64,000 nt of DNA from Rossellomorea marisflavi (GCA_003667865.1 CP033051.1:3784001-3848000); one strand, 5' to 3'; shown: positions 26,641-35,087, numbered from the stretch's first letter. Translations and numbers: made by a program. The notes: generated from the letters alone by a model not told the origin.

Positions 26641-27982
26641 TTGTGGACACTCCCTTTTTATCCTTGCTTGTTATTCGCAAGAAGGGCTCTCCAAAGCTAT
26701 CAAGACTTACAAAATAATAAATTAAAGCAATAAACGAAACCACTAAGCCAATTAAACCGGTTAGTGTCGTAATCACTAGAAAAATGTATTTAATAACACG
26801 CATCGAAAAACTCATTTCATTTATTGGGATAACAAAGTTTGATATTGCAACGGCAGCAACAATAATAATCATGATGTTACTAACAAGACCTGCTTCTGTT
26901 GCAGCCTGTCCTAATATAAGCCCCCCAACGGTCGTTGCTGTTGATCCTATTTGTTTTGGCAGCCTGATGGATGCTTCCGTTAAAAGCTCCATCATCAATA
27001 ACATAAACAATACTTCTAAATAGGCTGGATAAGGTACTGGGGTTCGACTCCCTGCTATTGATAGAGCTAATTGAACACGAAGCAATTCAGGGTTGTATGC
27101 TGTAACTCCTACATAAGCAGCCGGTAAAATAATGCTTATAAAAAGCCCGATATAACGTAAGGCGATAAGGAATTTCGACACCCAATAAGGCTGATATTTA
27201 TCCTCCATCGAGGACATAAAGTCATAAAAGATGGTTGGTGCTATTAGAGCAAAAGGGCTTCCTTCCATCATAAAAATAACCTTACCTTCTGCTATATTTA
27301 GCGTAATTCGATCCGGACGCTCTGTAACAATCAGGGTCGGAATTAAATTCTTTCTTTTATGAAACTTCCTTTCAACTTCTCCCACAGATTGAATAACATC
27401 TGCGTCTATTTCTTCAAGCTTTTTCTTAAACTCTTTTAATATGTTTGGATTCACTTCTTTCTCATCATAAATAAGTGCATACTGATTTTTGGTTTTCTTG
27501 CCAATCGTACTGATTTCACTTCTTAACGTGGGCTGATGGTAACGGTGTCGGATTAAGTTTAAGTTCGTCGCAATATCCTCACTAATCCCTGTCTGCGGCC
27601 CTTGTATTGTTGTTTCAACAGAAGCATCTTGGATTGCCGTGTTTTTATGGTCTTTGAGATCAAAGAGCTTTACTTCGTCGGCAATAATCACCACGATTTG
27701 ACCTTTCGTTAATCCATCAATTGTTTCATCGAGGCTCTTATACTCTTCCACCTCTGGTTGGGAATGAACATAGCTTTTGTATGTTTGAATATCACCATTA
27801 AGCTCATAGAATGGTGTAATGATTAAGTCATGTAATTTCTGACTATCGCAAACTTCTTTTATATAAATGATGGTAATCGATTGATTGTCTTCATAGGACA
27901 ATGTAAAAGACGTATAAGGAGAATTCTCTTGTACAATGCTTTTCACTTCTTCGGCTTGACTAGGTGTCTTTTTCTTAAACAT
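26633..27982 (-). CDS. Germinant receptor A subunit (GerA family)
   Basis: 449 residues: a soluble N-terminal region to about 260, then five or so membrane helices. Family motifs EGSPFALIAPTIFYDFMSSMEDKYQPYW, the Pro-rich turn SRTPVPYPAYLEVLFMLLMMELLTEASIRLPK and GGLILGQAATEAGLVS are intact. First gene of the gerA-gerB-gerC operon, with overlapping starts and stops. A sigma-G-like promoter lies just upstream (28015-28043), as expected for forespore expression. Confidence 0.94.
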   Translation of the reverse strand: MFKKKTPSQAEEVKSIVQENSPYTSFTLSYEDNQSITIIYIKEVCDSQKLHDLIITPFYELNGDIQTYKSYVHSQPEVEEYKSLDETIDGLTKGQIVVIIADEVKLFDLKDHKNTAIQDASVETTIQGPQTGISEDIATNLNLIRHRYHQPTLRSEISTIGKKTKNQYALIYDEKEVNPNILKEFKKKLEEIDADVIQSVGEVERKFHKRKNLIPTLIVTERPDRITLNIAEGKVIFMMEGSPFALIAPTIFYDFMSSMEDKYQPYWVSKFLIALRYIGLFISIILPAAYVGVTAYNPELLRVQLALSIAGSRTPVPYPAYLEVLFMLLMMELLTEASIRLPKQIGSTATTVGGLILGQAATEAGLVSNIMIIIVAAVAISNFVIPINEMSFSMRVIKYIFLVITTLTGLIGLVVSFIALIYYFVSLDSFGEPFLRITSKDKKGVSTSE

Positions 27983-28014
27983 GACGTTCTCCTTTTCACA
28001 AAGATTCTCTTTCC

Positions 28015-28043
28015 CATTATGCGTAAATACTGGAAAACTATAC
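28015..28043 (-). promoter_or_regulatory. Sigma-G-like promoter of the germination operon
   Basis: On the minus strand GTATA (28039-28043), 17 bases, CATAATG (28015-28021), matching the sigma-G pattern GYATR and CATnnTA except for the last base. It is 33 bases upstream of the gerA ATG. Confidence 0.6.
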
Positions 28044-28046
28044 GAA

Positions 28047-28101
28047 AAAGAAGAGGGACGGACCTTTGTTTCATATAAACAAAGGTCCGTCCCTCTTCTT
28101 T
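28047..28101. repeat. Perfect inverted pair of GGGACGGACC repeats
   Basis: 25-base arms (28047-28071 and 28077-28101), perfectly complementary, with a five-base loop CATAT. Each arm contains AGAGGGACGGACCT. The right arm overlaps the stop codon of the acetyltransferase gene, so the element also acts as a strong hairpin, probably a terminator, between that gene and the germination operon. Confidence 0.9.
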
Positions 28102-28591
28102 AAGCTATATAATAATGTAAAATGAGTTGTTCACCAATTTTCCCTTCTTTTCTAATGCCCTTATCAATAAAGCCACTAGAAATGTATAACGCTTTTGCTC
28201 CTTCATTTTTCATATTAACAGCTAAAAACAATTCATCATACTCAGGAAAATTCTCCTTAACAAATTGAGGAAGCCTAAGCATTGCCTGCTTGGCGTATCC
28301 TTTCCCTTGATGTGAATGATTGATCGAAAGAGCACGTATTAAAATAGCCTTCCGGTTATTTGTTAGCTCCTTAATTCCTTCTCCTATGTGAAGCACAAAA
28401 AAACCTACTGGAGTATTTTCCGCCATGATTAACATAGGGATTCGCCCTTCATCTGAAATAGTAGCTCTTATTGCATCCATTGGTAATGCTGTAAACTTCA
28501 ATTGTTCTTCAGGCAACCAAAATTTTTGTAGCATTTCATCTATTCCTGGTTCACTTTGATAAAATATGAGTTCTATATTGGTCTGATTCAT
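28100..28591 (-). CDS. GNAT family N-acetyltransferase
   Basis: 163 residues of one GNAT domain. Acetyl-CoA loop: ALSINHSHQGKGYAKQAM (Q-G-K-G-Y-A), then LAVNMKNEGAKALYISSGFIDKGIRK, the usual NxxAxxLYxxxGF signature. The N-terminal LIFYQSEPGIDEML varies. Substrate unknown. ATG behind AGGAGATAGTTAG. Its stop codon lies on the edge of the palindromic repeat. Confidence 0.88.
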   Translation of the reverse strand: MNQTNIELIFYQSEPGIDEMLQKFWLPEEQLKFTALPMDAIRATISDEGRIPMLIMAENTPVGFFVLHIGEGIKELTNNRKAILIRALSINHSHQGKGYAKQAMLRLPQFVKENFPEYDELFLAVNMKNEGAKALYISSGFIDKGIRKEGKIGEQLILHYYIA

Positions 28592-28732
28592 CTAACTATC
28601 TCCTACAAGTTATATTCTGCTCTATTTTACTTCCAACAAATCCTTTCTGTAAAATATTTCAATCTACTGTAGGCTATTTTCATAATTCTTTTCAAACTGG
28701 AAAAAATACTATTGAAAAGGTAGGTGAAGGTC

Positions 28733-28864
28733 ATGGCGAAATCAACAAAACGTGAGCAGCAGCTTCGTGATGGTGAGCGTGCTACAAATGAAGCATTCGA
28801 AGAACAAGTAAAGAGTGCCAGAAAACAAAAGAAAAAAGAAAGAAATGCAGAAGGCCTTATTTAA
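28733..28864 (+). CDS. Small highly basic/charged protein, 43 aa
   Basis: ATG at 28733 behind AGGTGAAGGTC; product MAKSTKREQQLRDGERATNE... with a Lys/Arg-rich middle (KSARKQKKKERN). Entirely hydrophilic, one predicted helix, no Cys. Family not recognised; the composition resembles small acid-soluble or nucleic-acid associated proteins of Bacillus spores, but this is only an analogy. Closed by the 13-base hairpin at 28902-28939, which it shares with the convergent SDR gene. Confidence 0.65.
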   Translation: MAKSTKREQQLRDGERATNEAFEEQVKSARKQKKKERNAEGLI

Positions 28865-28901
28865 AGCATCAAGCTTTGCTTCAATCGTCATCACAGAAAA
28901 G

Positions 28902-28939
28902 ACAAGGATGTCTCCTATTTCTTTTAGAGACATCCTTGT
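28902..28939. terminator. Bidirectional terminator
   Basis: Perfect 13-base stem ACAAGGATGTCTC/GAGACATCCTTGT between the 43-aa gene and the convergent SDR gene. Confidence 0.85.
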
Positions 28940-28945
28940 AAAAGA

Positions 28946-29713
28946 CTATCGCATAAAGCCACCTTCTGAGTGGAGTATTTGACCGGTAATCCACTGAGCC
29001 TCAGAGGAGACAAGAAACCCAATTAAATTGGCCGCATCACTTGGAACTCCAATTCTCCCTTGTGGAAATAAAGGGAGCAGTTGCTGTTCCATTTCTTTGT
29101 TAATCCAGCCTGTATCAGTAGGACCAGGGTTCACTGCATTAATCGTTATCCCTTTTTTAGCAGCTACCGACGCTAATGTTTTGGTCAAAGTTTCTATAGA
29201 GCTTTTCGTTATAGCATAAGCAATTTCATCTGGCATTGCCCCAAGTGATTGACCTGAGGTTATATTTACAATTCTTCCGCCTGTACTACCATGAAAGTGT
29301 GTGATGAAGTTTGTTGTCAATAAGCTTGTTGCTCGAACATTTACTTTATAATGGCGATCAAGTTCTTCCTCAGATAATGTTTCAACAGATGTCGATGTTG
29401 AATAGGTTGCATTATTAATTAGAACAGAAGGACTTCCAAGCTTCTCGTTTACACAATCAATTAGTTTAGTATGTGCACCGGCTTCCATAAAGTCAATTTC
29501 TATCCATTCACATCTGACTCCCTTATCCTCAATAAGCTTTTTTAACTGATTTGGGTCATCATCACTTTTGAACCATGGCATACATTTGTCATACGTTCTC
29601 CAGCTAGTAAAAAATATGTCATACCCTTTCTCAGCAAGTAAAAGCGATGCCGCTGCCCCAATTCCATCTAAACGACTTGCTCCGGTAACCATTGCAATTG
29701 AATTGTTCTCCAA
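28946..29713 (-). CDS. SDR family oxidoreductase
   Basis: 255 residues, classical short-chain dehydrogenase/reductase. Cofactor motif is TGASRLDGIGAA, slightly longer than the common TGxxxGxG, then NNAT (residues near 107), catalytic Ser in NITSGQS and the YxxxK motif in AYAITKSS, followed by NPGPTDTGW. Close to 3-oxoacyl-ACP reductase-like enzymes; substrate unknown. TTG start at 29713, seven bases after GGGGG. Lies 15 bases downstream of the ABC-F gene stop, so it can be cotranscribed with it. Confidence 0.9.
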   Translation of the reverse strand: MENNSIAMVTGASRLDGIGAAASLLLAEKGYDIFFTSWRTYDKCMPWFKSDDDPNQLKKLIEDKGVRCEWIEIDFMEAGAHTKLIDCVNEKLGSPSVLINNATYSTSTSVETLSEEELDRHYKVNVRATSLLTTNFITHFHGSTGGRIVNITSGQSLGAMPDEIAYAITKSSIETLTKTLASVAAKKGITINAVNPGPTDTGWINKEMEQQLLPLFPQGRIGVPSDAANLIGFLVSSEAQWITGQILHSEGGFMR

Positions 29714-29728
29714 ATCTCTTCCCCCTTC

Positions 29729-31321
29729 CTAAACTTTTCTTAATTCGTTGAGTTTCTTTAGTACAATATCATATTCTCGTTCTAAATCTTCTTTATTCAT
29801 GTTTGAATCTTGAATACTCAATCTAGAAATAATTTCTGTTAACTTTGTTTCTAACATCATTTTTTCTTCTTCACTATGATTACGTTGCTTCGGACGAGCT
29901 TTTGAAGACTCAAATTCAGTTAATGAACCGTCAAACATACGGATTGTTTCTTCCTCTATGATCCAAAGCTGATTGGCTACACGATCAACAAATTCTCGAT
30001 CATGTGAGACCACCAATACTGTACCAGGATAATCGACTAATAGCCCCTCAAGTGCTTGTAACGTATCTAAATCAACATGGTTTGTTGGTTCATCCAGAAC
30101 AAGAAGATTATAATCTCCGACAAGGAGCTTTGCTATTGAAATTTTCACTTGCTCTCCACCACTCAAGACATTGATAGACTTTGCCATGTCTTCTTCAAAA
30201 AAACGGAGCCTTGCCAAAATGATTCGAATTACATGCTGTGGTAGCGTGCTTCCTTCCATTACATACTCTAGTACCGTTTTATGAAGGGGTAGTTTCTTAA
30301 GTTGTTGATCGAAATACCCGACCTTAGCATTTTTTGTCATATCCACTCCTTCGTGTTCTACCTGTAATAGCTGCTGAATAAGGGTCGTTTTTCCACATCC
30401 ATTTCGACCAAGACAAGCTGTCTTACTTCCAGTTTTTAGCTTTAAGCTGTCGACATTATAAAGTCTACGCCCATTAATCTCTTTGCTCAAATCCTTTACT
30501 GAGATAAAGTTTTTTCGATACACGGGTGATTGAAGTATATAATCCATTTTCACATCGTCCCATTCAAAGGGCTTTTCAACTTTATCCATGCGCTCAATTC
30601 TCTCTTTTAGGACAGTCGAAACCCTTTCAATTTTTCCACGCTTACCTGCTGCTTTCCCTTTATATAACTGCCACTCAGAATTTCCAAATCTTGATGGAGG
30701 TGTATCCATATTTTGTGATTGTTGTACTTTTTTCTGATAGCGCTCTGTTAACCTCTTCTTTTCTTTTGTATACGCAATATATTTTGCATCGTGCTCTTGT
30801 CTTTGACGCTCTTTTTCTCTTACATAATCATCATAATTCCCCTGATACTCTGTGAATTCCCCCTCATCTAGCTCCCAAATTTTTGTACAAACCTTGTTTA
30901 ATAGGGCACGGTCATGTGAAGCGATTACGACTGCACCAATCCAATGCAGAATTCGTGTTTCAAGCTCTTCGATTCGTTTCCAATCTAAATTGTTTGAGGG
31001 TTCATCCAGAAAGAGAATGTCGGATTTTAATGCAAAGCATTTATTCAATCTTTTAATCGTTTCCTCACCACCACTAAGATAAGAAGTATTCTCAAAATGG
31101 TTTATTTGAATTTGCTCAAAATAATTTTTTGTTCCAAACCACTCTACCTGTGGGACCACACTTAATTTCCCTAGTAAATATTTTAGTAGCAGCGATTTCC
31201 CTTGACCATTCTTACCAATAAGACCGACTCTTTCCCCTTCATAAACTGAAATCTCATCCATCTTAAAAAACGATCGATCCGCAATCGTTACTTCTACATT
31301 TTTTGCTTTCATCAATAACAT
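29729..31321 (-). CDS. ABC-F ribosome protection protein (VmlR-like)
   Basis: 530 residues, two ABC ATPase domains and no membrane part. First domain: Walker A IGKNGQGKS, signature LSGGEE, Walker B ILFLDEPSNNLD. Second: LGRNGCGKTT, LSGGEQ, LLVLDEPTNHVDLD. The linker between them is long and charged (about residues 180-265), as in antibiotic-resistance ABC-F proteins that reach into the peptidyl transferase centre (VmlR, Vga, Msr type). Resistance spectrum (lincosamide, streptogramin A, pleuromutilin) cannot be read from sequence. Starts at ATG 31321 behind GGGGAGG; that ribosome site is part of the terminator hairpin in the leader. C-terminal extension is basic and helical. Confidence 0.9.
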   Translation of the reverse strand: MLLMKAKNVEVTIADRSFFKMDEISVYEGERVGLIGKNGQGKSLLLKYLLGKLSVVPQVEWFGTKNYFEQIQINHFENTSYLSGGEETIKRLNKCFALKSDILFLDEPSNNLDWKRIEELETRILHWIGAVVIASHDRALLNKVCTKIWELDEGEFTEYQGNYDDYVREKERQRQEHDAKYIAYTKEKKRLTERYQKKVQQSQNMDTPPSRFGNSEWQLYKGKAAGKRGKIERVSTVLKERIERMDKVEKPFEWDDVKMDYILQSPVYRKNFISVKDLSKEINGRRLYNVDSLKLKTGSKTACLGRNGCGKTTLIQQLLQVEHEGVDMTKNAKVGYFDQQLKKLPLHKTVLEYVMEGSTLPQHVIRIILARLRFFEEDMAKSINVLSGGEQVKISIAKLLVGDYNLLVLDEPTNHVDLDTLQALEGLLVDYPGTVLVVSHDREFVDRVANQLWIIEEETIRMFDGSLTEFESSKARPKQRNHSEEEKMMLETKLTEIISRLSIQDSNMNKEDLEREYDIVLKKLNELRKV

Positions 31322-31328
31322 AAAAAAA

Positions 31329-31353
31329 CCTCCCCGAAATTGTTTCGGAGAGG
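31329..31353 (-). terminator. Leader terminator overlapping the ABC-F ribosome site
   Basis: Minus-strand hairpin CCTCTCCGAAA / TTTCGGGGAGG (11 pairs, one G-U, loop CAA) followed directly by seven T and the start codon. The 3' arm contains the Shine-Dalgarno sequence, so the hairpin can block both transcription and translation. Confidence 0.88.
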
Positions 31354-31624
31354 TGGCGTCCTATATTTGATTGACCATAAATTGCATTATAAATAAGAGC
31401 ATGATTAAGAGGAAGAGTTCTTCAAGTTTACATACAACTGAAACTCTTATCAAAATGCCTCCAATAACAAATCATACAACTTTATCATTGTAACCAGAAG
31501 CTAACATGCCTGTTAGTAAAGGTAACTTTTGAGCAATATTTTGGCCAAACGGGCACACTTCACCTATCCGAAACGAGTACGTAATGCAACATTCTTATTA
31601 AACTCGTGTCTTTGTTGGGATAGG
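31342..31624 (-). promoter_or_regulatory. Predicted antiterminator switch in the ABC-F leader
   Basis: Segment 2 at 31561-31574 (GTTTCGGATAGGTG on the minus strand) can pair 13 of 14 bases with the 5' arm of the terminator at 31342-31355, giving an antiterminator. Segment 1 at 31618-31624 (CCTATCC) can instead pair with GGATAGG of segment 2 (31563-31569), supported by an inner ACGAG/CTCGT stem. This makes four mutually exclusive segments, the classical attenuation layout. Confidence 0.75.
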
Positions 31625-31644
31625 CTAATTACTTCATCGCTCAA
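31564..31644 (-). CDS. Putative leader peptide, 26 aa
   Basis: TTG start at 31644 with AAAGGA eight bases upstream. Product (M)SDEVISLSQQRHEFN..., ending in RTRFG; its stop codon TAG lies within segment 2 of the leader switch. A ribosome paused early in this frame would cover segment 1, free segment 2 and favour the antiterminator; this is inference from layout. Other short frames in the leader (GTG at 31556, TTG at 31453) are less well placed. Confidence 0.5.
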   Translation of the reverse strand: MSDEVISLSQQRHEFNKNVALRTRFG

Positions 31645-31676
31645 AAATTCATTCCTTTCAGTCACAATTTGACTTT

Positions 31677-31705
31677 ATTATAGAACAACTGGAAGAATCA
31701 TGCAA
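31677..31705 (-). promoter_or_regulatory. Promoter of the ABC-F gene leader
   Basis: Minus strand TTGCAT (31700-31705), 17 bases, TATAAT (31677-31682). Predicts a leader RNA of about 350 bases before the start codon. Confidence 0.8.
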
Positions 31706-31716
31706 CTGCTATTTAT

Positions 31717-31730
31717 AGGGACGGACCTCC
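31717..31730 (+). repeat. Dispersed GGGACGGACC repeat
   Basis: AGGGACGGACCTCC directly upstream of the ABC-F promoter and downstream of the cold shock gene. Confidence 0.7.
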
Positions 31731-31777
31731 GTTTCCAACAAAAAATAATCATCACGCTAATTTTAGGCAAAAAAATA

Positions 31778-31797
31778 GGCACGCCTATTAGCGTGCC
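31778..31797 (-). terminator. Terminator of the cold shock gene
   Basis: Stem GGCACGC/GCGTGCC with a six-base loop, then TATTTTTTT on the minus strand, 15 bases after the stop. Confidence 0.9.
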
Positions 31798-31811
31798 ACA
31801 ATCAAGTTCTA

Positions 31812-32042
<231 letters not shown>

Positions 32043-32196
32043 TCATAAAATTTGATTCTTGCCCCGATATTCTTTCAAGATGTGATAACTCACTTCTCTC
32101 ATGATTCGCTCAAGCAAAAAATCTAAGCCTACTATAGCAAACCGATTTTCAAAAAACAAGAAACCACTTAACATTCGTTGGAGATATAAAAAACCC

Positions 32197-32757
32197 TTAT
32201 AGAAGAACCGTCGCAGCTTTTAATTCGTTTTGTGTTTCTTTCCATTCTTCATTTAATATCCCCATCTCATACATACTCCAGAATTCTCCTTCACGAAATT
32301 TCCTATGATCGCGTAATAGTCCTTCAATTTGAAATCCACATTTTTCATAGCATCGAATGGCTCCCTTATTAAAATCGAATACTCCTAATGTTACTTTATG
32401 CAATTCGAGCTCTTGAAAGGCGAACTGAAGAATTCCTCTAATCATCATTTCACCGTAGCCCTTCCCTCTGACATTTTGTGCTCCGATTAATACCTTTCCA
32501 ATTCGAGCCGATCCGTTATATTTATCAATTCTATCTAACGAAATATGACCTATCGTCGTTCCGTTATTTTCTACACATTTAAAGATATATTTCTTGCCCT
32601 CTATTGTATTTGCACCATCAGTATATCGGTCAAGCTGTTCGTGTGTAAGTGGAAACTGAAAGTGAGGTCCACTCCATTGTAATAATAACCTAGGTGAGTC
32701 AATCCAGTTTATAAGTGTTGAATAATCGTCTTCGATAAATCTAACAAGTGTAAGCAC
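32197..32757 (-). CDS. GNAT acetyltransferase, RimJ/RimL-like
   Basis: About 186 residues from the GTG at 32757, nine bases after AAGGGG; the TTG at 32793 has no site. Typical of the RimJ/RimL subgroup: LTLVRFIEDDYSTLINWI, GHISLDRID, ARIGKVLIGAQNVRGKGYGEMM (acetyl-CoA loop) and ELHKVTLGVFDFNKGAIRCYEKCGF. Divergent from the phospholipase-like gene at 32870. Substrate may be a protein N-terminus or small molecule; not determinable. Confidence 0.87.
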   Translation of the reverse strand: MLTLVRFIEDDYSTLINWIDSPRLLLQWSGPHFQFPLTHEQLDRYTDGANTIEGKKYIFKCVENNGTTIGHISLDRIDKYNGSARIGKVLIGAQNVRGKGYGEMMIRGILQFAFQELELHKVTLGVFDFNKGAIRCYEKCGFQIEGLLRDHRKFREGEFWSMYEMGILNEEWKETQNELKAATVLL

Positions 32758-32869
32758 CGTATTCTTCCCCTTATCAATATAATTAACTAACAAAATATGA
32801 ATAATATTGAAAAATCTGTTATTCTATCATTATCATATTAGAACAGAAAGCGTCAATGAGGTGATGAAT

Positions 32870-33499
32870 ATGGGATCAAGAGTGATGCATGCCATTATTG
32901 CGGAAAATGTCTCAAAGAAGTTAGAAATTCAGAATGTTGACATGGTTTTACTAGGGAGTATTGCAGCTGATGCAGCTACAAATAATGATATTTCACATTA
33001 TTATCAAGGAGATTCTGTTACATACACTAGAACCATTAATATTACAAAATTCATAGGAGACTTTCCCAGTTTTCATCAAGTTCCATTCTTAATCGGGTAT
33101 TTCTCTCACTTAGTAGCAGATGAACTATGGCTAACTGGATTTTATCAACCGTGGCTTCGTAACAGACTCGAAAATAACGAGAACTTACTAAACACATACC
33201 ATCATGATTTTTTCTTATTAAATGCGAAACTATGTGAATTTTATGACTGTAAAGAGTTTCTAATACGCCATATTCCAAGAACAGCTACAATTCCAACGAT
33301 TCTTTCCTGTGATGAGACGAATGTGCTAGCTTTCTCTCAAGAATTACTAGAGGATCTAAATTACACAAATGAAAAGATAAATGAGTCATTGTCCGTCTTC
33401 ACACTGCAGCAAATAGTAGGCTATATAGAAACCTCATTTGAAAAAACCACATATTTAATCAATAACTTAATACAAAATCCAAAAGGAGAAAATTCATGA
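32870..33499 (+). CDS. Zinc-dependent phospholipase C-like hydrolase
   Basis: 209 residues from ATG 32870 (GSRVMHAIIAENVSKKL), behind GAGGTG. The pattern MGSRxMH, then LLGSIAADAATNND-ISHYYQGD, and PFLIGYFSHLVADELWL fits the Bacillus branch of the zinc-dependent phospholipase C family, with His/Asp metal ligands (His in RVMH, Asp in AADAA, His in ISHYY, HLVAD). No signal peptide, so it is cytosolic unlike secreted PLC; activity is unproven. Promoter-like TTGAAA, 18, TATCAT begins at 32807. Overlaps the next gene by four bases. Confidence 0.75.
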   Translation: MGSRVMHAIIAENVSKKLEIQNVDMVLLGSIAADAATNNDISHYYQGDSVTYTRTINITKFIGDFPSFHQVPFLIGYFSHLVADELWLTGFYQPWLRNRLENNENLLNTYHHDFFLLNAKLCEFYDCKEFLIRHIPRTATIPTILSCDETNVLAFSQELLEDLNYTNEKINESLSVFTLQQIVGYIETSFEKTTYLINNLIQNPKGENS

Positions 33500-33966
33500 T
33501 TACATTTCGCTCAATGACTCTACATGATCTGGACATCATGACAAAATGGCTACAAAAAACTGAAGTGCTAGAATTTTACGGTGATCCCAAAAACCCTTTT
33601 ACATATGAGCAGGTAAAAGAAAAGTATAGTCCACGCATTAATGGAAAAACTTCAATTACTCCGTACATTATTGAATATAATGAACAATCTATTGGATACA
33701 TACAGTGCTATCCTTATAAGGAAAAGCCTAAAGAAAAAGGAATTGATTTGTTTATAGGGGAGCCTCAATTTTATGGTACTGGACTTGGTACCAAAACGAT
33801 AAAGGCTTTTATTCAAAGACTAGTAAACGAAGATTCTACTGAAAAAATATTTGTTGATCCTCATCATTCAAATAAAAGGGCCATTCGATGTTATGAAAAA
33901 TGTGGTTTCGAAACAATCGATATGATTAATGACGGGGAAAGCCATATTATGCGATGGCAAAAATAA
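33496..33966 (+). CDS. GNAT acetyltransferase, AAC(6')-like
   Basis: 156 residues. Layout of the aminoglycoside 6'-acetyltransferase-like GNAT subgroup: MITFRSMTLHDLDIMTKWLQKTEVLEFYG, QSIGYIQCYPY, GIDLFIGEPQFYGTGLGTK (acetyl-CoA loop) and DPHHSNKRAIRCYEKCGF. Similar proteins are often housekeeping acetyltransferases, so antibiotic resistance must not be assumed. Starts within the stop of the preceding gene (ATGA), so both form one operon; ribosome site AAAAGGAG. Confidence 0.85.
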   Translation: MITFRSMTLHDLDIMTKWLQKTEVLEFYGDPKNPFTYEQVKEKYSPRINGKTSITPYIIEYNEQSIGYIQCYPYKEKPKEKGIDLFIGEPQFYGTGLGTKTIKAFIQRLVNEDSTEKIFVDPHHSNKRAIRCYEKCGFETIDMINDGESHIMRWQK

Positions 33967-33970
33967 AACA

Positions 33971-34024
33971 AGGCTGTTCACAGTTCTAGGAAACCAGTGG
34001 GTTTCTTTACAACTGTGACAGCCT
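33971..34024. terminator. Terminator between AAC-like gene and RsbR-like gene
   Basis: AGGCTGT-CACAGTT pairs with AACTGTG-ACAGCCT (two 7-base stems with one bulged T) around a 24-base loop, between convergent genes. Confidence 0.75.
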
Positions 34025-34045
34025 ATATTGTAGATGACAAGGATA

Positions 34046-34891
34046 TTATTTTGAAAATCCTAATTCTTTTAATGCGATTGCGAGACTTGGACGAATTGGA
34101 ACATCATGGAATTCAAGACCTAATTGAATAGCCGTTTGAGCAACTTCAGGTCGAATTCCAGATAAGACTGCTTGTACACCAACTAATCTTAATGCTGATA
34201 GAACATGGAAAATCTGTTGAGCCACCATTGTGTCAATAATTGGTACACCAGATAGATCAATAAACAATGTCTGTATTTTTTTATCTAGACATTGTTGTAA
34301 TGTTGACTCCAGAATTAGCTTTGCTCGATGTGTATCAATATCTCCAACTAGAGGTAGCACTCCGACCTCTGTTGTAACCGGAATAACTGGACTACTAAGC
34401 TCATAAATCATTTGCTGCTGATTTTTTAATAGCTTGTCAGTCACTTCTTGATAATTCTCAATAAAAATTTCGATCACTTGGTCAAATAAATAATTCAGTT
34501 CGTCACTCCACTTTGCAACTTGAGTAGGCTTCACTTCACTTTCATATTTCGAGATAAACTCTTGGACAAATCTCCAGTAGATTTGGCGAAAAATTTTAAA
34601 CTGATTGATGATAATATGTATGTCTGTTCCATTAAATGCACGGTTCTGCGAGACCTTTACTGCCCAATCTATAATTTCTTCCTTATATGAGTCTTCTGCT
34701 TCAATAAAAACTTTTGAAATTGCTGTAATAAGCTCCTGATTTTCTTCACGTAATTGTAATTCTATACTTTTCGGTGCAGATGCGGAGTAAACCGATTCAC
34801 TATCACCGGTTTTTCTAGTATTTAACCAAGTTTCTGTAATCTGCTCTTTGTTCTCAATTAGATTTTGATAAAGTAGTTGTCTTATTGGCAT
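34046..34891 (-). CDS. RsbR-type STAS domain protein
   Basis: About 281 residues. N-terminal globin-like sensor region (to about 150) followed by a STAS domain from MIYELSSPVIPVTTEVGVLPLVGDID, with DLSGVPIIDTMVAQQIF, the site that carries the phosphorylated Thr in RsbR co-antagonists (here Thr in IDTMV). Such proteins build stressosomes with RsbS and RsbT to control sigma-B. No rsbS or rsbT lies here, so it is an orphan RsbR paralogue, as common in Bacillus. Start ATG 34891 is preferred over TTG 34900, which is only two bases from AAAGGAG. Confidence 0.87.
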   Translation of the reverse strand: MPIRQLLYQNLIENKEQITETWLNTRKTGDSESVYSASAPKSIELQLREENQELITAISKVFIEAEDSYKEEIIDWAVKVSQNRAFNGTDIHIIINQFKIFRQIYWRFVQEFISKYESEVKPTQVAKWSDELNYLFDQVIEIFIENYQEVTDKLLKNQQQMIYELSSPVIPVTTEVGVLPLVGDIDTHRAKLILESTLQQCLDKKIQTLFIDLSGVPIIDTMVAQQIFHVLSALRLVGVQAVLSGIRPEVAQTAIQLGLEFHDVPIRPSLAIALKELGFSK

Positions 34892-35087
34892 CTTGAACAA
34901 TTCTCCTTTATATGATTTCTTTTCCTACGAAGATAAGTTCGCAGTCAAAGGTTAAATATGTATTCACTTTGTTCATTATAAAAGAAAAATGGGCGGAAAA
35001 GGGAATTTTTTTAAAAAAACACTTACAAGATTGTGATAATCTTGCTATGATAGTTTCCTATCTTAGTGAAAAGAGGTTGATTGAGTA

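Noticed and set aside
24458-27982. Assignment of the germination operon to gerK or gerA of B. subtilis
   Set aside because: The A-B-C order and motifs show a GerA-type receptor, but sequence inspection alone cannot choose the orthologue.
33496-33966. Aminoglycoside resistance gene
   Set aside because: The fold is AAC(6')-like, but chromosomal Bacillus relatives are common and no resistance context is present.
34900-34985. Sigma-B promoter for the RsbR-like gene
   Set aside because: I looked for GTTTnn and GGGTAT with proper spacing and found no convincing pair.
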